Positions 22,970 to 31,335 of a stretch of DNA of 46,414 nucleotides are shown piece after piece. The notes under the pieces were generated by a model. That model was not told the origin of the DNA, did no database searches, and saw nothing but the letters and a program-made list of their open reading frames with translations. The stretch covers positions 1 through 46,414 of the forward strand of contig DIFW01000012.1 of assembly GCA_002419295.1 (NCBI GenBank), given 5' to 3'. Position 1 is the first letter of the stretch; the number at the start of each line of letters is the position of its first letter. The position numbers and the translations under genes were made by a program. This DNA comes from Patescibacteria group bacterium UBA5738. Lineage in GTDB: Bacteria; Patescibacteriota; Minisyncoccia; Minisyncoccales; UBA5738.

Positions 22970-24255
22970 AAGAAATGATTTTGGAGCAAAACGACCAGTG
23001 GCGGCTTGATTTTGAAATCGGCGGAGTCAAGCGCAAATTGTTTGACAGTTTTGTCGCGCAAATCAATACCATGGCGGTTTTTGCCGTGGCCGGGCCTCGC
23101 CGCGCCGGCAAATCGTTTTTTATGTTGCAAATCATTTGGCATTTGATTTCCCAAAAAGTTCCCCGGGAAAACATTTTGAATATTAATTTTGAACACCCTT
23201 TTTTTGTTTCTCGAAACAATGTTGAGATTATGCCGCAAATCTTGGCAAGTTATCTTGAGCTTAAAAATCCGCAAGGCAAAATATATGTTTTTTTGGACGA
23301 ACCGCAAAACATTCAAAGCTGGGAAGCATTCGTCAGATTTAATTTTGATAAGAATAAAAATATCAAATTTTTTGTGACCGGTTCAAATTCTCGGCTTTTG
23401 TCTTCGGAATTTTCCACTAAACTCACCGGCCGAGTTTTTAATTTTTTTCTTCCGCTTTTTAATTTTGCGGAATTTTTGGATTGCTTTAAAATCAATTATG
23501 AAAAAGAAGGAGAATTGAACCAAATTGTGGAGAAAAATTTCAAACAAAGAAATAATTTGGCTCATTTTGCCGATAAATTTTTGGCCAGTGGCGGTTTTCC
23601 GGAAATTTATGAAAATTTAAATCCGAATGCGGTTTCCGAATATGCGAGAAATTATGTTAGGACGGTGCTATATGCCGATATTGTTCCTCGGTATCGGATT
23701 CGCGTTCCGTTGCTTCTGGAAAATTTATTTTATCAAATTGCCAATAACAATGGTTCCTATTTTAGCTTTAATAATTTGGCAAAAATTTTGGGAGTGAGCG
23801 ATTTAACCGTTAAGCAGTATTTGTCATACCTTGAAGGGTCGTTTTTGATTAAAATTTTGCCTCAATTTTCGGAAAAATCAAAAGAACAATTGCGGCGAAA
23901 GATGAAGATTTATTTGTTTGATCCGATGCTTAAAAAACCATTTTTCTCCCGCTCTTTTGACGATAACGCCCGAGATGTTGAAAGTTTGATTTTGCGCCAT
24001 TTCGATTATTGGGCAAAAAATTTTTATCTTTTACAAAACAGCGAAATTGATTTCAGATCGGAAAAGAACGGAAAAGTTTGGCTGGTCAACAGCTGCTATT
24101 CAAATCAGATAAACCCGCGGGAATACCAAGGATTTGCCGAATTTGAAAATACGGCCAAAGCCGCGCAAAAAATAATCGTTTCCAAAAATATTTATCAAAA
24201 AACCCCGGTTTTAACCGTCCCTCTCTGGGCGTGGCTTTTGTTTGAATCTTTTTAG
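22960..24255 (+). CDS. AAA_14 / DUF4143 ATPase, copy 2
   Basis: The 431-residue product has P-loop AGPRRAGKSFF (45-52), Walker B IYVFLDEPQNI (Asp113-Glu114), sensor FFVTGSNSRLL, and a winged-helix-like segment (LAKILGVSDLTVKQYLSYLE). Its C-terminal part is shorter than in copy 1 and its nuclease-like core is degenerate (NSEIDFRSEKNGKVWLVNS, with no clear Glu-x-Lys). The gene is visibly more AT-rich than leuS and glmS around it and sits between leuS and a second, diverged leuS tail, so it was probably inserted at the leuS 3' end. The family role is unsettled; these proteins are often treated as mobile or defence-related ATPases. Confidence 0.87.
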   Translation: MNIEEMILEQNDQWRLDFEIGGVKRKLFDSFVAQINTMAVFAVAGPRRAGKSFFMLQIIWHLISQKVPRENILNINFEHPFFVSRNNVEIMPQILASYLELKNPQGKIYVFLDEPQNIQSWEAFVRFNFDKNKNIKFFVTGSNSRLLSSEFSTKLTGRVFNFFLPLFNFAEFLDCFKINYEKEGELNQIVEKNFKQRNNLAHFADKFLASGGFPEIYENLNPNAVSEYARNYVRTVLYADIVPRYRIRVPLLLENLFYQIANNNGSYFSFNNLAKILGVSDLTVKQYLSYLEGSFLIKILPQFSEKSKEQLRRKMKIYLFDPMLKKPFFSRSFDDNARDVESLILRHFDYWAKNFYLLQNSEIDFRSEKNGKVWLVNSCYSNQINPREYQGFAEFENTAKAAQKIIVSKNIYQKTPVLTVPLWAWLLFESF

Positions 24256-24259
24256 AAAT

Positions 24260-24328
24260 GCGATCAAAAACTCCGAAATTATAAAAAAATGGCTCGGCCA
24301 GAGTCAAATAAAAAAACTATTTATTTAA
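24260..24328 (+). pseudogene. Duplicated leuS 3' tail
   Basis: The frame reads AIKNSEIIKKWLGQSQIKKL and stops. It corresponds to AIAKDTETIKKWLDRSQIKK near the end of LeuRS (DNA about 22779-22841). The match holds at DNA level (ATAAAAAAATGGCT then GAGTCAAAT). It has no start codon or rest of the gene and is shorter than the true tail, so it is a relic produced when the AAA_14 segment arrived. Confidence 0.8.
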
Positions 24329-24389
24329 TTTTGTCAAGATTTACGGTGGGTTGGGGGTGGTGTATCGTAAAATGTAAGATTTCTTAAAT

Positions 24390-24537
24390 TTAAAGTGCAA
24401 AAATCAAAAATCAAAATGACAATTTGCGCTATAGGCGCATCCGTCCTTTGGCGGATAAAGTGTAAAATTTAGAATTAAATAATTTTTAATTTTGCATTGT
24501 AATTTTTAATTTTGATATTTAAATTTTTCATTTGAAA
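24390..24537. repeat. AT-rich repeat of the AAAATCAAAATGACAA type, copy 1
   Basis: GTGCAAAAATCAAAAATCAA on the left is matched by AATTTTTAATTTTGATATTT on the right, giving a loose inverted repeat with a GC-rich centre (ATCCGTCCTTTGGCGG at 24439-24454). Copy 2 is at 38071-38185. Confidence 0.6.
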
Positions 24538-24539
24538 AT

Positions 24540-26351
24540 ATGTGCGGAATAATCGGTTATATCGGCAAAAGGGAGGCGTTTCCGGTTTTAATATCGGGAC
24601 TCAAGCGGATGGAATACCGCGGCTATGACAGCTTTGGTTTTTGCATCCATGGCCGGGACAAAAATTTTTCCACTTTCAAGAAGGTGGGGAAGATTTCGGG
24701 CGCGGGCCGGGAATTGGACGAAATGACGATCAACGGCAACATTGGCCACGCGCATACCCGCTGGGCCACGCACGGCGGCGTGACCGAGGTTAACGCGCAT
24801 CCGCATTTGGACTGCGCGGGCGCGATTTCAGTGGTGCACAACGGTATTATTGAAAATTACAAAGAATTGAAAAAAGAATTGGAAGCCGAAGGCCATACAT
24901 TTTTGTCGCAAACCGACACCGAGGTGCTGGCGCATTTGGTTGAAAAATATTTTGACGGCAATTTGGAACGCGCGGTGAAAAAAGCGGTGGCAAGAGTGCG
25001 CGGCACTTACGGTCTTGTGGTGATCGCCAAGAATGATCCCAACAAGATTGTGGCCGCGCGGTCGGGAAGTCCGCTGTTGATCGGCATCGGCGAGGATGAA
25101 TTTTTGGTGGCGTCGGACCCGGCGGCGGTGGTGGCCAACACCAAAAAAGTGGTCTATCTCAACGAAGGCGAGATTGCCACGATCACCGCCGATGGCTATT
25201 TGATATACGCCGAACGCCAGCCGCAGGAAATTGAATGGGATTTAAAAGATGTGGAAAAAGGCGATTACCCGCATTTTATGCTCAAAGAAATTATGGAACA
25301 GCCGGAAAGTTTGGCCAATTCCTTGCGCGGCCGGCTATTGCCGGCGGAGGGAAAAGTAAAGTTGGGCGGGTTGGCATCAATAGAGGATCGGTTGCGGGAA
25401 ATTAAAAAACTTCACATTGTGGCTTGCGGAACGGCGCGTTATGCCGGATTGATCGGTGAATTGATGCTTGAAGAATATGCCGATTTGCCGACGGATGCGG
25501 ACGCGGCTTCGGAATTTCGTTATCGTAAAAATATTTTGGAAAGAGATTCGGCGGTTTTGGCGATTTCCCAATCAGGCGAGACCGCCGATACTTTGGCGGC
25601 GATTCGCGAAGCGAAATCAAAGGGAATTTTAACAATTGGCATTACCAACGCGGTGGAATCAACTCAAGCGCGGGAGACCGATGCCGGGATTTATAATCAT
25701 GCCGGTCCCGAAATAGGAGTGGCATCGTCAAAAGCATTTACTTCTCAATTAACGGTTTTGGCATTGCTTACATTGTATTTGGGCCGCCAAAGAAATATGG
25801 CGTTGGTGATGGGGCAAAGGATTGTCAATGAATTGGCGAAAATTCCTTCATTGGCTCAAAAAACGATTGAGAATTGCGTTGGCTTAAAAGAAATTGCCCA
25901 AACTTACAAAAATTATCCCAGTTTCTTTTTTATGGGCCGCAAATATAATTTTCCTATCGCCATGGAGGGTGCTTTAAAATTGAAAGAATTGGCCTATGTC
26001 CATGCCGAGGGGGTGGCGTCGGGAGAATTGAAACACGGGATGATCGCGCTGATAGACAACGATTATCCGGTGATAGTGATTTGTCCCAGCGATTCGGTCT
26101 ATGAAAAAAATATTTCCAATATTATGGAATTGAAAGCCCGCGGCGCGCGGATATTGGCGGTGGCAACCGAAGGTAATGAAGAAATTGCCGAGATTGCCAA
26201 TGAGGTTATTTATATTCCGAAAACTTTGGAAATGCTCACGCCGATTCTCGCCGCGATCGTGATGCAATTGTTTTCTTACCATGTGGCATTTGCGCGCGGT
26301 TGCGATATTGACAAACCTCGCAATCTGGCAAAATCGGTGACGGTGGAGTAG
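24540..26351 (+). CDS. glmS: Glutamine-fructose-6-phosphate aminotransferase
   Basis: The 603-residue product starts MCGIIGYIGKR, with Cys2 becoming the N-terminal nucleophile of the glutaminase domain (HTRWATHGGVTEVNAHPH also present). Two SIS isomerase domains follow, with SQSGETADTLAA and GVASSKAFTSQL. It ends with the canonical DKPRNLAKSVTVE. It makes glucosamine-6-phosphate, the entry to UDP-GlcNAc. Other steps of the route in the window are the GlmU-like gene (32398) and murA (30007). It starts in an AT-rich leader without a Shine-Dalgarno site or any visible glmS ribozyme, so control is not evident. Confidence 0.97.
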   Translation: MCGIIGYIGKREAFPVLISGLKRMEYRGYDSFGFCIHGRDKNFSTFKKVGKISGAGRELDEMTINGNIGHAHTRWATHGGVTEVNAHPHLDCAGAISVVHNGIIENYKELKKELEAEGHTFLSQTDTEVLAHLVEKYFDGNLERAVKKAVARVRGTYGLVVIAKNDPNKIVAARSGSPLLIGIGEDEFLVASDPAAVVANTKKVVYLNEGEIATITADGYLIYAERQPQEIEWDLKDVEKGDYPHFMLKEIMEQPESLANSLRGRLLPAEGKVKLGGLASIEDRLREIKKLHIVACGTARYAGLIGELMLEEYADLPTDADAASEFRYRKNILERDSAVLAISQSGETADTLAAIREAKSKGILTIGITNAVESTQARETDAGIYNHAGPEIGVASSKAFTSQLTVLALLTLYLGRQRNMALVMGQRIVNELAKIPSLAQKTIENCVGLKEIAQTYKNYPSFFFMGRKYNFPIAMEGALKLKELAYVHAEGVASGELKHGMIALIDNDYPVIVICPSDSVYEKNISNIMELKARGARILAVATEGNEEIAEIANEVIYIPKTLEMLTPILAAIVMQLFSYHVAFARGCDIDKPRNLAKSVTVE

Positions 26352-26425
26352 ATGTTTTTTGGAAAAAGCGGGGAGAAAAGATTAAAATAAATTACGCAGG
26401 GGATAATATCTTGCGTAGTTCATTT

Positions 26426-26929
26426 ATGAAACAAAAAGAAGAAAATAATTTCGCTTATATTGATGGAGCGAATTTATATAGTGGAATAAATAGTCTTGGT
26501 TGGAAATTGGACTACCGGCGTTTTCGTAATTGGTTGAAATACAAATATTTTGTCGAAAGAGCGTATCTATTTATCGGATTAGTTGCCAAGAATAGCGATC
26601 TTTACAAGTTTTTGCAGGAAATCGGTTATACCCTTGTTTTTAAGGAAACGGTGTGCGATGGCGAGGGGAAAATTAAGGGTAATTGTGACGCCGACTTAGT
26701 GTTAAATGCGGTTTGCGACGCATATGAAAATAATTGTGACAAGGAGATAATTGTTTCCAGCGACGGAGATTATGCGTGTTTGGTTAAATTTCTTTCAGAA
26801 AAACAAAAATTAAAAATTGTTTTGTCGCCGAATAACAAGTGCTCGATTCTTTTGCGGCGGGCTTCCCCGATCGTTTATCTTGATAATAAACGCACGATAT
26901 TAGAGCTGAAAAGAAAAAACCCCCAGTAG
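26426..26929 (+). CDS. NYN/PIN-like domain protein (LabA/DUF88-type)
   Basis: The 167-residue product has FAYIDGANLYSGI (first acidic residue Asp and Asn), GNCDADLVLNAVCDAY (middle acidic residues) and IIVSSDGDYACLVKFL (last SDGD). This is the acidic metal-binding set of NYN endoribonuclease-like domains. Size and order match stand-alone LabA-like proteins. The RNA target is unknown. ATG 26426 is used; an earlier in-frame start at 26411 is possible. The stop codon lies within a strong terminator hairpin. Confidence 0.85.
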   Translation: MKQKEENNFAYIDGANLYSGINSLGWKLDYRRFRNWLKYKYFVERAYLFIGLVAKNSDLYKFLQEIGYTLVFKETVCDGEGKIKGNCDADLVLNAVCDAYENNCDKEIIVSSDGDYACLVKFLSEKQKLKIVLSPNNKCSILLRRASPIVYLDNKRTILELKRKNPQ

Positions 26930-26956
26930 GGCAAATACCCCTACCAGGGTTCTTTT
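26918..26956 (+). terminator. Terminator overlapping the NYN gene stop
   Basis: AACCCCCAGTAGGG pairs with CCCTACCAGGGTT around a short AT loop with small mismatches, followed by CTTTT. The TAG stop is inside the stem. Confidence 0.7.
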
Positions 26957-27039
26957 CATGGTGATGTAGCACAATTATAGCAATCAAATTGCGATTGTCA
27001 AGTTTCGGATTTTTTAAACGGATTAATAATATAAAATTT

Positions 27040-28707
27040 ATGAATAAATTACTCGAAAACGAAAAAGGCAAGAAGGCGATGTTGCTGGGGAATGAGGCGA
27101 TTATCCGCGGGGCGCTGGAAAGCGGGGTGCAGTTTGTTTCCACTTATCCCGGGACGCCGGCATCGGAGATCGGCAATAATTTTTTCGCGCTGCAAAAAGA
27201 ATTAAAGGATGATCCCAAATTTTTGTTTGAATTTTCGAGCAACGAAAAAACCGCGATGGAAGCGGCGATCGGCGCGAATTTTTCCGGCCTCAAATCGTTG
27301 GTGGCGATGAAAAATTTCGGTTTGAATGTCGCCTTGGAGCCGCTTTTGCCCTTGGCTTATACCGGCACGCGGGCGCCGATGGTGATTTTTTTGGCCGACG
27401 ATCCGAGTTGCCATAGTTCGGCGCAAAGCGAAGAAAACACGCGGCCGTTTTCGGTGTTGAGCCATTTGCCGATGCTCGAACCGGCCGACGCGCAGGAATG
27501 CAAGGATTTTACGATGGAAGCGTTTGATATTTCGGAAAAATTCGGCACCGCGGTGATCATTCGCATTACCACGCGCGTGGCGCACCAGCGGGCGTTGGTT
27601 GAACTGGGTGAACTTGATCCGAATCGAAAAATCAATTTGAAGGGCGAATTCGTGAAGAACAAGCGCAAATATGTGACCATGATGCCGCGCCTGCACGAAA
27701 TGAAAAAAGAGATGCTGGAACGGGAAGAAAAATTGGAGCAATATTTCGAGAAGAGCAAGCTCAACCGCGTTGAAGGCATTGTTAAGGGCAAGAAACAGCC
27801 ATTGGGGATAATCACTTCAAGCGTTTCTTATTTACATATGCAGGAGGCGATGGGAGAGTTGGGCATCGGTTTGCCGGTTTTGAAACTGGGGACATTTCAC
27901 CCTTTGCCGGAAAAGAAAATCAAGGATTTCATCAAAGGATTGAAGAAAGTTTTGGTGGTCGAAGAGATGGAGCCGTATCTGGAGCGCCGGGTGCAGATGC
28001 TGGCCAAGGATACAAATTGCAAATTGCAAATCCACGGCGTTGATTTGCGCACGCAGGTCGGCGAGATGAAGCCGGAGATCGCGGCGAATATGATTGCCAA
28101 ATTCACGGGCAAAAAATACGCGATGCCCAAATTCGCGCCCAAATTTGAATTGCCGGCGAGGCCGCCGCAGTTGTGCCCCGGATGCCCGTATTGGCTGGTG
28201 TTCGCGGCGGTGAAAAAAGCGGTGGACGAGAACAAAGTTATTTTCGGCGGCGATATCGGTTGTTATATGATCGGCGCCCTGCCGCCGCATGAGCTCTATG
28301 ATTATATGTTTTGCATGGGGTCGGGGATTGGCATCGCCCACGGAATTAAAAAATCCACCGATCAAAAAGTGATCGCGTTCATCGGCGATGCCACATTTTT
28401 TCATTCCGGCATTGAAGGATTGTTAAACGCGGTCTACAATGGTTCAAATCCCTTGATTATTATCATGAACAACGATATTACCGCGATGACCGGCCATCAG
28501 CCGCATCCGGATTCGGCGGATGCCCCTCGTCCGATCCCGATCGAAAATATGGTGCTGGCTTGCGGCGTCAAGCCGGAGAATATGAAAATCATCGATCAGG
28601 GCCAATCCGAAGAATTCATCGCGACCGTGAAAGAATTCACGGAAAAACCCGAGGTCAGCGTCATTATTGCCCGCCGCCCGTGCAAATTTGTTGCCAAAAA
28701 GGAATAG
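27040..28707 (+). CDS. iorA: Indolepyruvate ferredoxin oxidoreductase alpha subunit, without ferredoxin domain
   Basis: The 555-residue product matches IorA: the N-terminal pyruvate-ferredoxin-oxidoreductase-type domain has VQFVSTYPGTPASEIG and SSNEKTAMEAAIGANFSG. The thiamine-diphosphate domain has LCPGCPYWLVF, GGDIGCYMIG, FIGDATFFHSGIEG and NNDITAMTGHQPHPD. Usual IorA proteins continue with a C-terminal two-cluster 4Fe-4S domain; this one stops at IIARRPCKFVAKKE with none. It oxidises aryl-pyruvates from aromatic amino acids to acyl-CoA, so electrons must leave by another route. The start at 27040 fits the family. iorB follows 605 bases later, after repeats and a small gene. Confidence 0.92.
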   Translation: MNKLLENEKGKKAMLLGNEAIIRGALESGVQFVSTYPGTPASEIGNNFFALQKELKDDPKFLFEFSSNEKTAMEAAIGANFSGLKSLVAMKNFGLNVALEPLLPLAYTGTRAPMVIFLADDPSCHSSAQSEENTRPFSVLSHLPMLEPADAQECKDFTMEAFDISEKFGTAVIIRITTRVAHQRALVELGELDPNRKINLKGEFVKNKRKYVTMMPRLHEMKKEMLEREEKLEQYFEKSKLNRVEGIVKGKKQPLGIITSSVSYLHMQEAMGELGIGLPVLKLGTFHPLPEKKIKDFIKGLKKVLVVEEMEPYLERRVQMLAKDTNCKLQIHGVDLRTQVGEMKPEIAANMIAKFTGKKYAMPKFAPKFELPARPPQLCPGCPYWLVFAAVKKAVDENKVIFGGDIGCYMIGALPPHELYDYMFCMGSGIGIAHGIKKSTDQKVIAFIGDATFFHSGIEGLLNAVYNGSNPLIIIMNNDITAMTGHQPHPDSADAPRPIPIENMVLACGVKPENMKIIDQGQSEEFIATVKEFTEKPEVSVIIARRPCKFVAKKE

Positions 28708-28735
28708 CTTTGCATTTACATCCGTATTTGTATTT

Positions 28736-28773
28736 AGGGTCTATCCCTCGCGTAATCGCGAGGGTTAGACCCT
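28736..28773. repeat. GGGTCTATCCC REP-like element
   Basis: AGGGTCTATCCCTCGCG and CGCGAGGGTTAGACCCT pair around TAAT, with one mismatch. It is the 19015-type element in inverse orientation. Confidence 0.8.
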
Positions 28774-28805
28774 TTTAAAATGCATTTGAATTTTTGCATT
28801 TGTGT

Positions 28806-28884
28806 TCGTAGGGGCGATTCTGTGTAATCGCCCTTTCGGTGTTTTGAATTCAGGCGAAAACACGGTTTCGCCCCTACAATACGA
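28806..28884. repeat. GTAGGGGCGA inverted-repeat element
   Basis: CGTAGGGGCGA on the left and TTTCGCCCCTACAATACG on the right are terminal inverted repeats. Inside are further short pairs (GGGCGATT/AATCGCCC). Its size of about 80 bp and its structure suit a small MITE-like element. Confidence 0.6.
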
Positions 28885-29021
28885 GCGCAAATTCAAAATG
28901 CGGGCGGACATAAAGCCCGTCCGCATAATGCGCGTGCCTTTACATTTTACCCAAAAATGATATTAAAATTATCAGTAGCTCGTTGCAATTTAATAATGGT
29001 TGCAATGGGCAAGGAGTTGAA

Positions 29022-29129
29022 ATGAAAGAATCAAAGCATCCGGGGAGGGATGGTAAACATCCCAAGCCGCCAAAATCGGAAAAGGCAAGGACTTATGGAA
29101 AAATAATTCCTTGCGAATCCCGCAAATAA
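29022..29129 (+). CDS. Small basic protein, 35 aa, unknown
   Basis: The frame reads MKESKHPGRDGKHPKPPKSE then KARTYGKIIPCESRK. An AAGGAG Shine-Dalgarno site lies 5 bases before the ATG and a strong intrinsic terminator follows 8 bases after the stop. That arrangement is hard to explain except as a real gene. The product is highly basic, rich in Pro and Lys, and probably disordered; I recognise no family. Ribosome- or nucleic-acid-binding is possible from charge alone. It lies between iorA and iorB but has its own expression signals. Confidence 0.72.
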   Translation: MKESKHPGRDGKHPKPPKSEKARTYGKIIPCESRK

Positions 29130-29137
29130 AATAATTT

Positions 29138-29176
29138 GGACACTTTATATTTTTTAGTGTCCTTTTGTGTTTTTTA
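29138..29176 (+). terminator. Terminator of the 35-aa gene
   Basis: GGACACT pairs with AGTGTCC around an AT loop, followed by TTTTGTGTTTTTT. Confidence 0.85.
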
Positions 29177-29238
29177 ACGCTTTTTATTTGTAAAATCGGC
29201 TGATTTTTAATAAGATGGATTTATAAATACAGTTTATC

Positions 29239-29301
29239 AAGGTCGCACCTCGGCGATTATCCCTCGGGCATACTCGGGACAAGCAAACGAGGAACGACCT
29301 T
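29239..29301. repeat. GGTCGCACC REP-like element before iorB
   Basis: AAGGTCGCACCTCG pairs with CGAGGAACGACCTT (one mismatch), enclosing an imperfect CCTCGGG/CTCGGG inner region. A sister element with the same GGTCGCACC...GGAACGACC ends is at 42284-42328. Confidence 0.75.
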
Positions 29302-29311
29302 TTAAAATTCA

Positions 29312-29938
29312 ATGGCGACTAAAAAAAATATCAAACCAATTAAAAAAGAAGCGAAGTTAAAAACATTCAATTGTGTTATTGTCGGTACCGGCGGGCAGGG
29401 GTTGATTACTTTGCTGGAAATTTTGGCCGAGGCGGCGGTTGAAAGCGGGCTGGATGTTAAAACCAGCGAATTACACGGGCTGTCGCAGCGGGGCGGATCG
29501 GTGGAGGTACACATCAAATTCGGCAAGAAAGTTTTTTCGCCGCTGGTGGAAGCTAAAAAAGCGGATTTGATCGTTGGATTGGAGATGCAGGAATGTTTGA
29601 AGGCGGCATATTTTGCCGGACCGCAAACGCAGTATTTGATCAATAAAACCGAGGTGATGATTCCGGGAAAGCCGTTGCCGGCCGAAGATGAAATCATCGG
29701 CAATTTGAAAAAGTTCACCAAAAAAATCGAAGTCATTAATGCCGACGAGATTTGCAAGCAAGAATTGGGAAGCGCCGCGGTATCGGGGGTATATTTACTG
29801 TGCTTGGCGGCGTTCAAAAATTTGATTCCGCTGTCGCCGGACGCAATGTTAGCCGCGATCAAATCGTCGGTGGCGCCCCGACATTTGGAATTGAATATAA
29901 AAACATGGGAGTTGGCCCAAAAAAATTCCCAAGAATAG
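29312..29938 (+). CDS. iorB: Indolepyruvate ferredoxin oxidoreductase beta subunit
   Basis: The 208-residue product has the gamma-type domain of 2-oxoacid:ferredoxin oxidoreductases: CVIVGTGGQGLITLLEILAE, TSELHGLSQRGGSVEVHIKF and DLIVGLEMQECLKAA. It pairs with IorA. An extra basic N-terminal tail of about 18 residues (ATKKNIKPIKKEAK) precedes the usual start. Like IorA it has no cluster-binding cysteines. An intrinsic hairpin at 29955-29979 ends the gene and serves the convergent murA side as well. Confidence 0.92.
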   Translation: MATKKNIKPIKKEAKLKTFNCVIVGTGGQGLITLLEILAEAAVESGLDVKTSELHGLSQRGGSVEVHIKFGKKVFSPLVEAKKADLIVGLEMQECLKAAYFAGPQTQYLINKTEVMIPGKPLPAEDEIIGNLKKFTKKIEVINADEICKQELGSAAVSGVYLLCLAAFKNLIPLSPDAMLAAIKSSVAPRHLELNIKTWELAQKNSQE

Positions 29939-29954
29939 AGATTTGTGATTCATG

Positions 29955-29979
29955 AAAAATCCGGCTTGCGCCGGATTTT
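29955..29979. terminator. Bidirectional terminator between iorB and murA
   Basis: AAAAATCCGGC and GCCGGATTTT pair around TTGC with A- and T-runs on both sides, so it can work in both directions. Confidence 0.75.
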
Positions 29980-30006
29980 GTGTTTCATCTGTATTTATTC
30001 TTAAAT

Positions 30007-31272
30007 CTATTCGCCGATCTTTTCGATATCGGCGCCCAGGGAGCGGAGTTTTTCGTCGAATTTTTCGGAACCGCGCTCAAGGTTGGCGATGTTTTCCACC
30101 ACGGTTTGGCCTTGAGCGATCAGCGCGGCCAGGGTGAGCGCGGTGCCGGAGCGGATGTCGGAAGCATCGACGGTGGTGCCCAAAAGATTGGTTTTGCCGA
30201 AGACGAGCGCGCGATGCGGATCGGTGATTTCAATGTCGGCGCCCATTTTGCGCAGTTCTTCAAAATGGCGCAGGCGGTTTTCATAGAGCGGTTCATTGAT
30301 AACGGCCTTTCCGCTTGCTTGCGTGAGCAGGACCGATATTTGCGGTTGCAGGTCGGTGGGAAATCCCGGATAGATCATCACTTGTACGCGCGCGGCTTTG
30401 AAATTGCTTGACGGATTGACGGTGATTGAATTGTCGGCGGCGGTGAAATTAACTCCGATTTCTTTCATTTTTTCCAAGAAGAAAGTAAGGGCTTTGGGAT
30501 TGGTGTTGGTTATTTTTCCTTGGCCGCCGGTAATCGCCAGCGCGATCATAAAAGTTCCGGTTTCCAGCGGATCCGGGCAAATCGAATGTTGGGCGCCGGT
30601 TAATTTCGACGAACCTTGGATTTCCAAAGTATGAGGGTGGCTCCAGCGGATTTTGGCGCCCATATTTTCCAGCATCATTATCAAATCTTGCACTTGCGGT
30701 TCGGCCGCGGCGATCTGGATGGTTGATGTGCCTTCAATACCGGCGGCCAGCATCATCGCGTTTTCCGTGGCGGTGACGGAAAATTCTTTCAAAACAATGT
30801 GTGCGGGTTTCAGTTCTTTGGGAGATTCAAAGCAATAGGAATCGTTTTCCCGCCAGACTTTGACGCCGAATTGTTCAAACGCGTCCAGGTGCGTGGAAAT
30901 CGACCGCAATCCGATTTTGTCGCCGCCCGGATGGGGGACGCGAAACGACCGGAAACGCGCCAAAAGCGGACCGATGAGCAGTACGGAAACTCGCATTTTT
31001 TGAAATATCCCGAACGGAATTTTTTGCGGGTCCGGATTTTTGGCGTTGATCTTCGCGGTGTGGTCGTCTAACCATTCAATTTCGCATCCGATCTGGTTCA
31101 TTATTTCAATCTGGTTGAGCACATCGGTAACCAGCGGCAAATTGGAAATAATGGAAGGTTCTTCGGACAAAAGCGTTGCCGCTAAAACCGGTCCGGCGCT
31201 GTTTTTATAGCCGGAAATCGCCACCTGGCCTTTGAGCGGATTGCCACCTTTGACTAAGAATTTTTGTGCCAT
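30007..31272 (-). CDS. murA: UDP-GlcNAc 1-carboxyvinyltransferase with Asp at the fosfomycin site
   Basis: From MAQKFLVKGGNPLKGQVAIS the protein is 421 residues and has the EPSP-synthase-like double domain: GYKNSAGPVLAAT with Lys23, QKMRVSVLLIGPLLARF, and FPTDLQPQISVLL. It ends with DIRSGTALTLAALIAQG. It makes the first committed peptidoglycan precursor. In the active-site loop the usual PGGCxIG is PGGDKIG: position 118 is Asp (codon GAC), not Cys. MurA with Asp here (mycobacteria, Chlamydia, Borrelia) is active and resists fosfomycin. The ATG at 31272 is preferred over an in-frame start 33 bases upstream. It is divergent from the YvcK gene across 63 bases. Confidence 0.95.
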   Translation of the reverse strand: MAQKFLVKGGNPLKGQVAISGYKNSAGPVLAATLLSEEPSIISNLPLVTDVLNQIEIMNQIGCEIEWLDDHTAKINAKNPDPQKIPFGIFQKMRVSVLLIGPLLARFRSFRVPHPGGDKIGLRSISTHLDAFEQFGVKVWRENDSYCFESPKELKPAHIVLKEFSVTATENAMMLAAGIEGTSTIQIAAAEPQVQDLIMMLENMGAKIRWSHPHTLEIQGSSKLTGAQHSICPDPLETGTFMIALAITGGQGKITNTNPKALTFFLEKMKEIGVNFTAADNSITVNPSSNFKAARVQVMIYPGFPTDLQPQISVLLTQASGKAVINEPLYENRLRHFEELRKMGADIEITDPHRALVFGKTNLLGTTVDASDIRSGTALTLAALIAQGQTVVENIANLERGSEKFDEKLRSLGADIEKIGE

Positions 31273-31335
31273 GAGATTGAATTTTAGGTATTTTTGGATT
31301 ATCATACATTCTAAGGAATAAATTGGATTTTGTCT

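Larger units (their letters stand above)
28708..29021. other. Repeat-filled gap between iorA and the 35-aa gene
   Basis: It contains the REP-like element at 28736-28773, a GTAGGGGCGA inverted-repeat element at 28806-28884, and a GC-rich imperfect hairpin around 28899-28924. No coding frame is evident until 29022. Confidence 0.7.
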
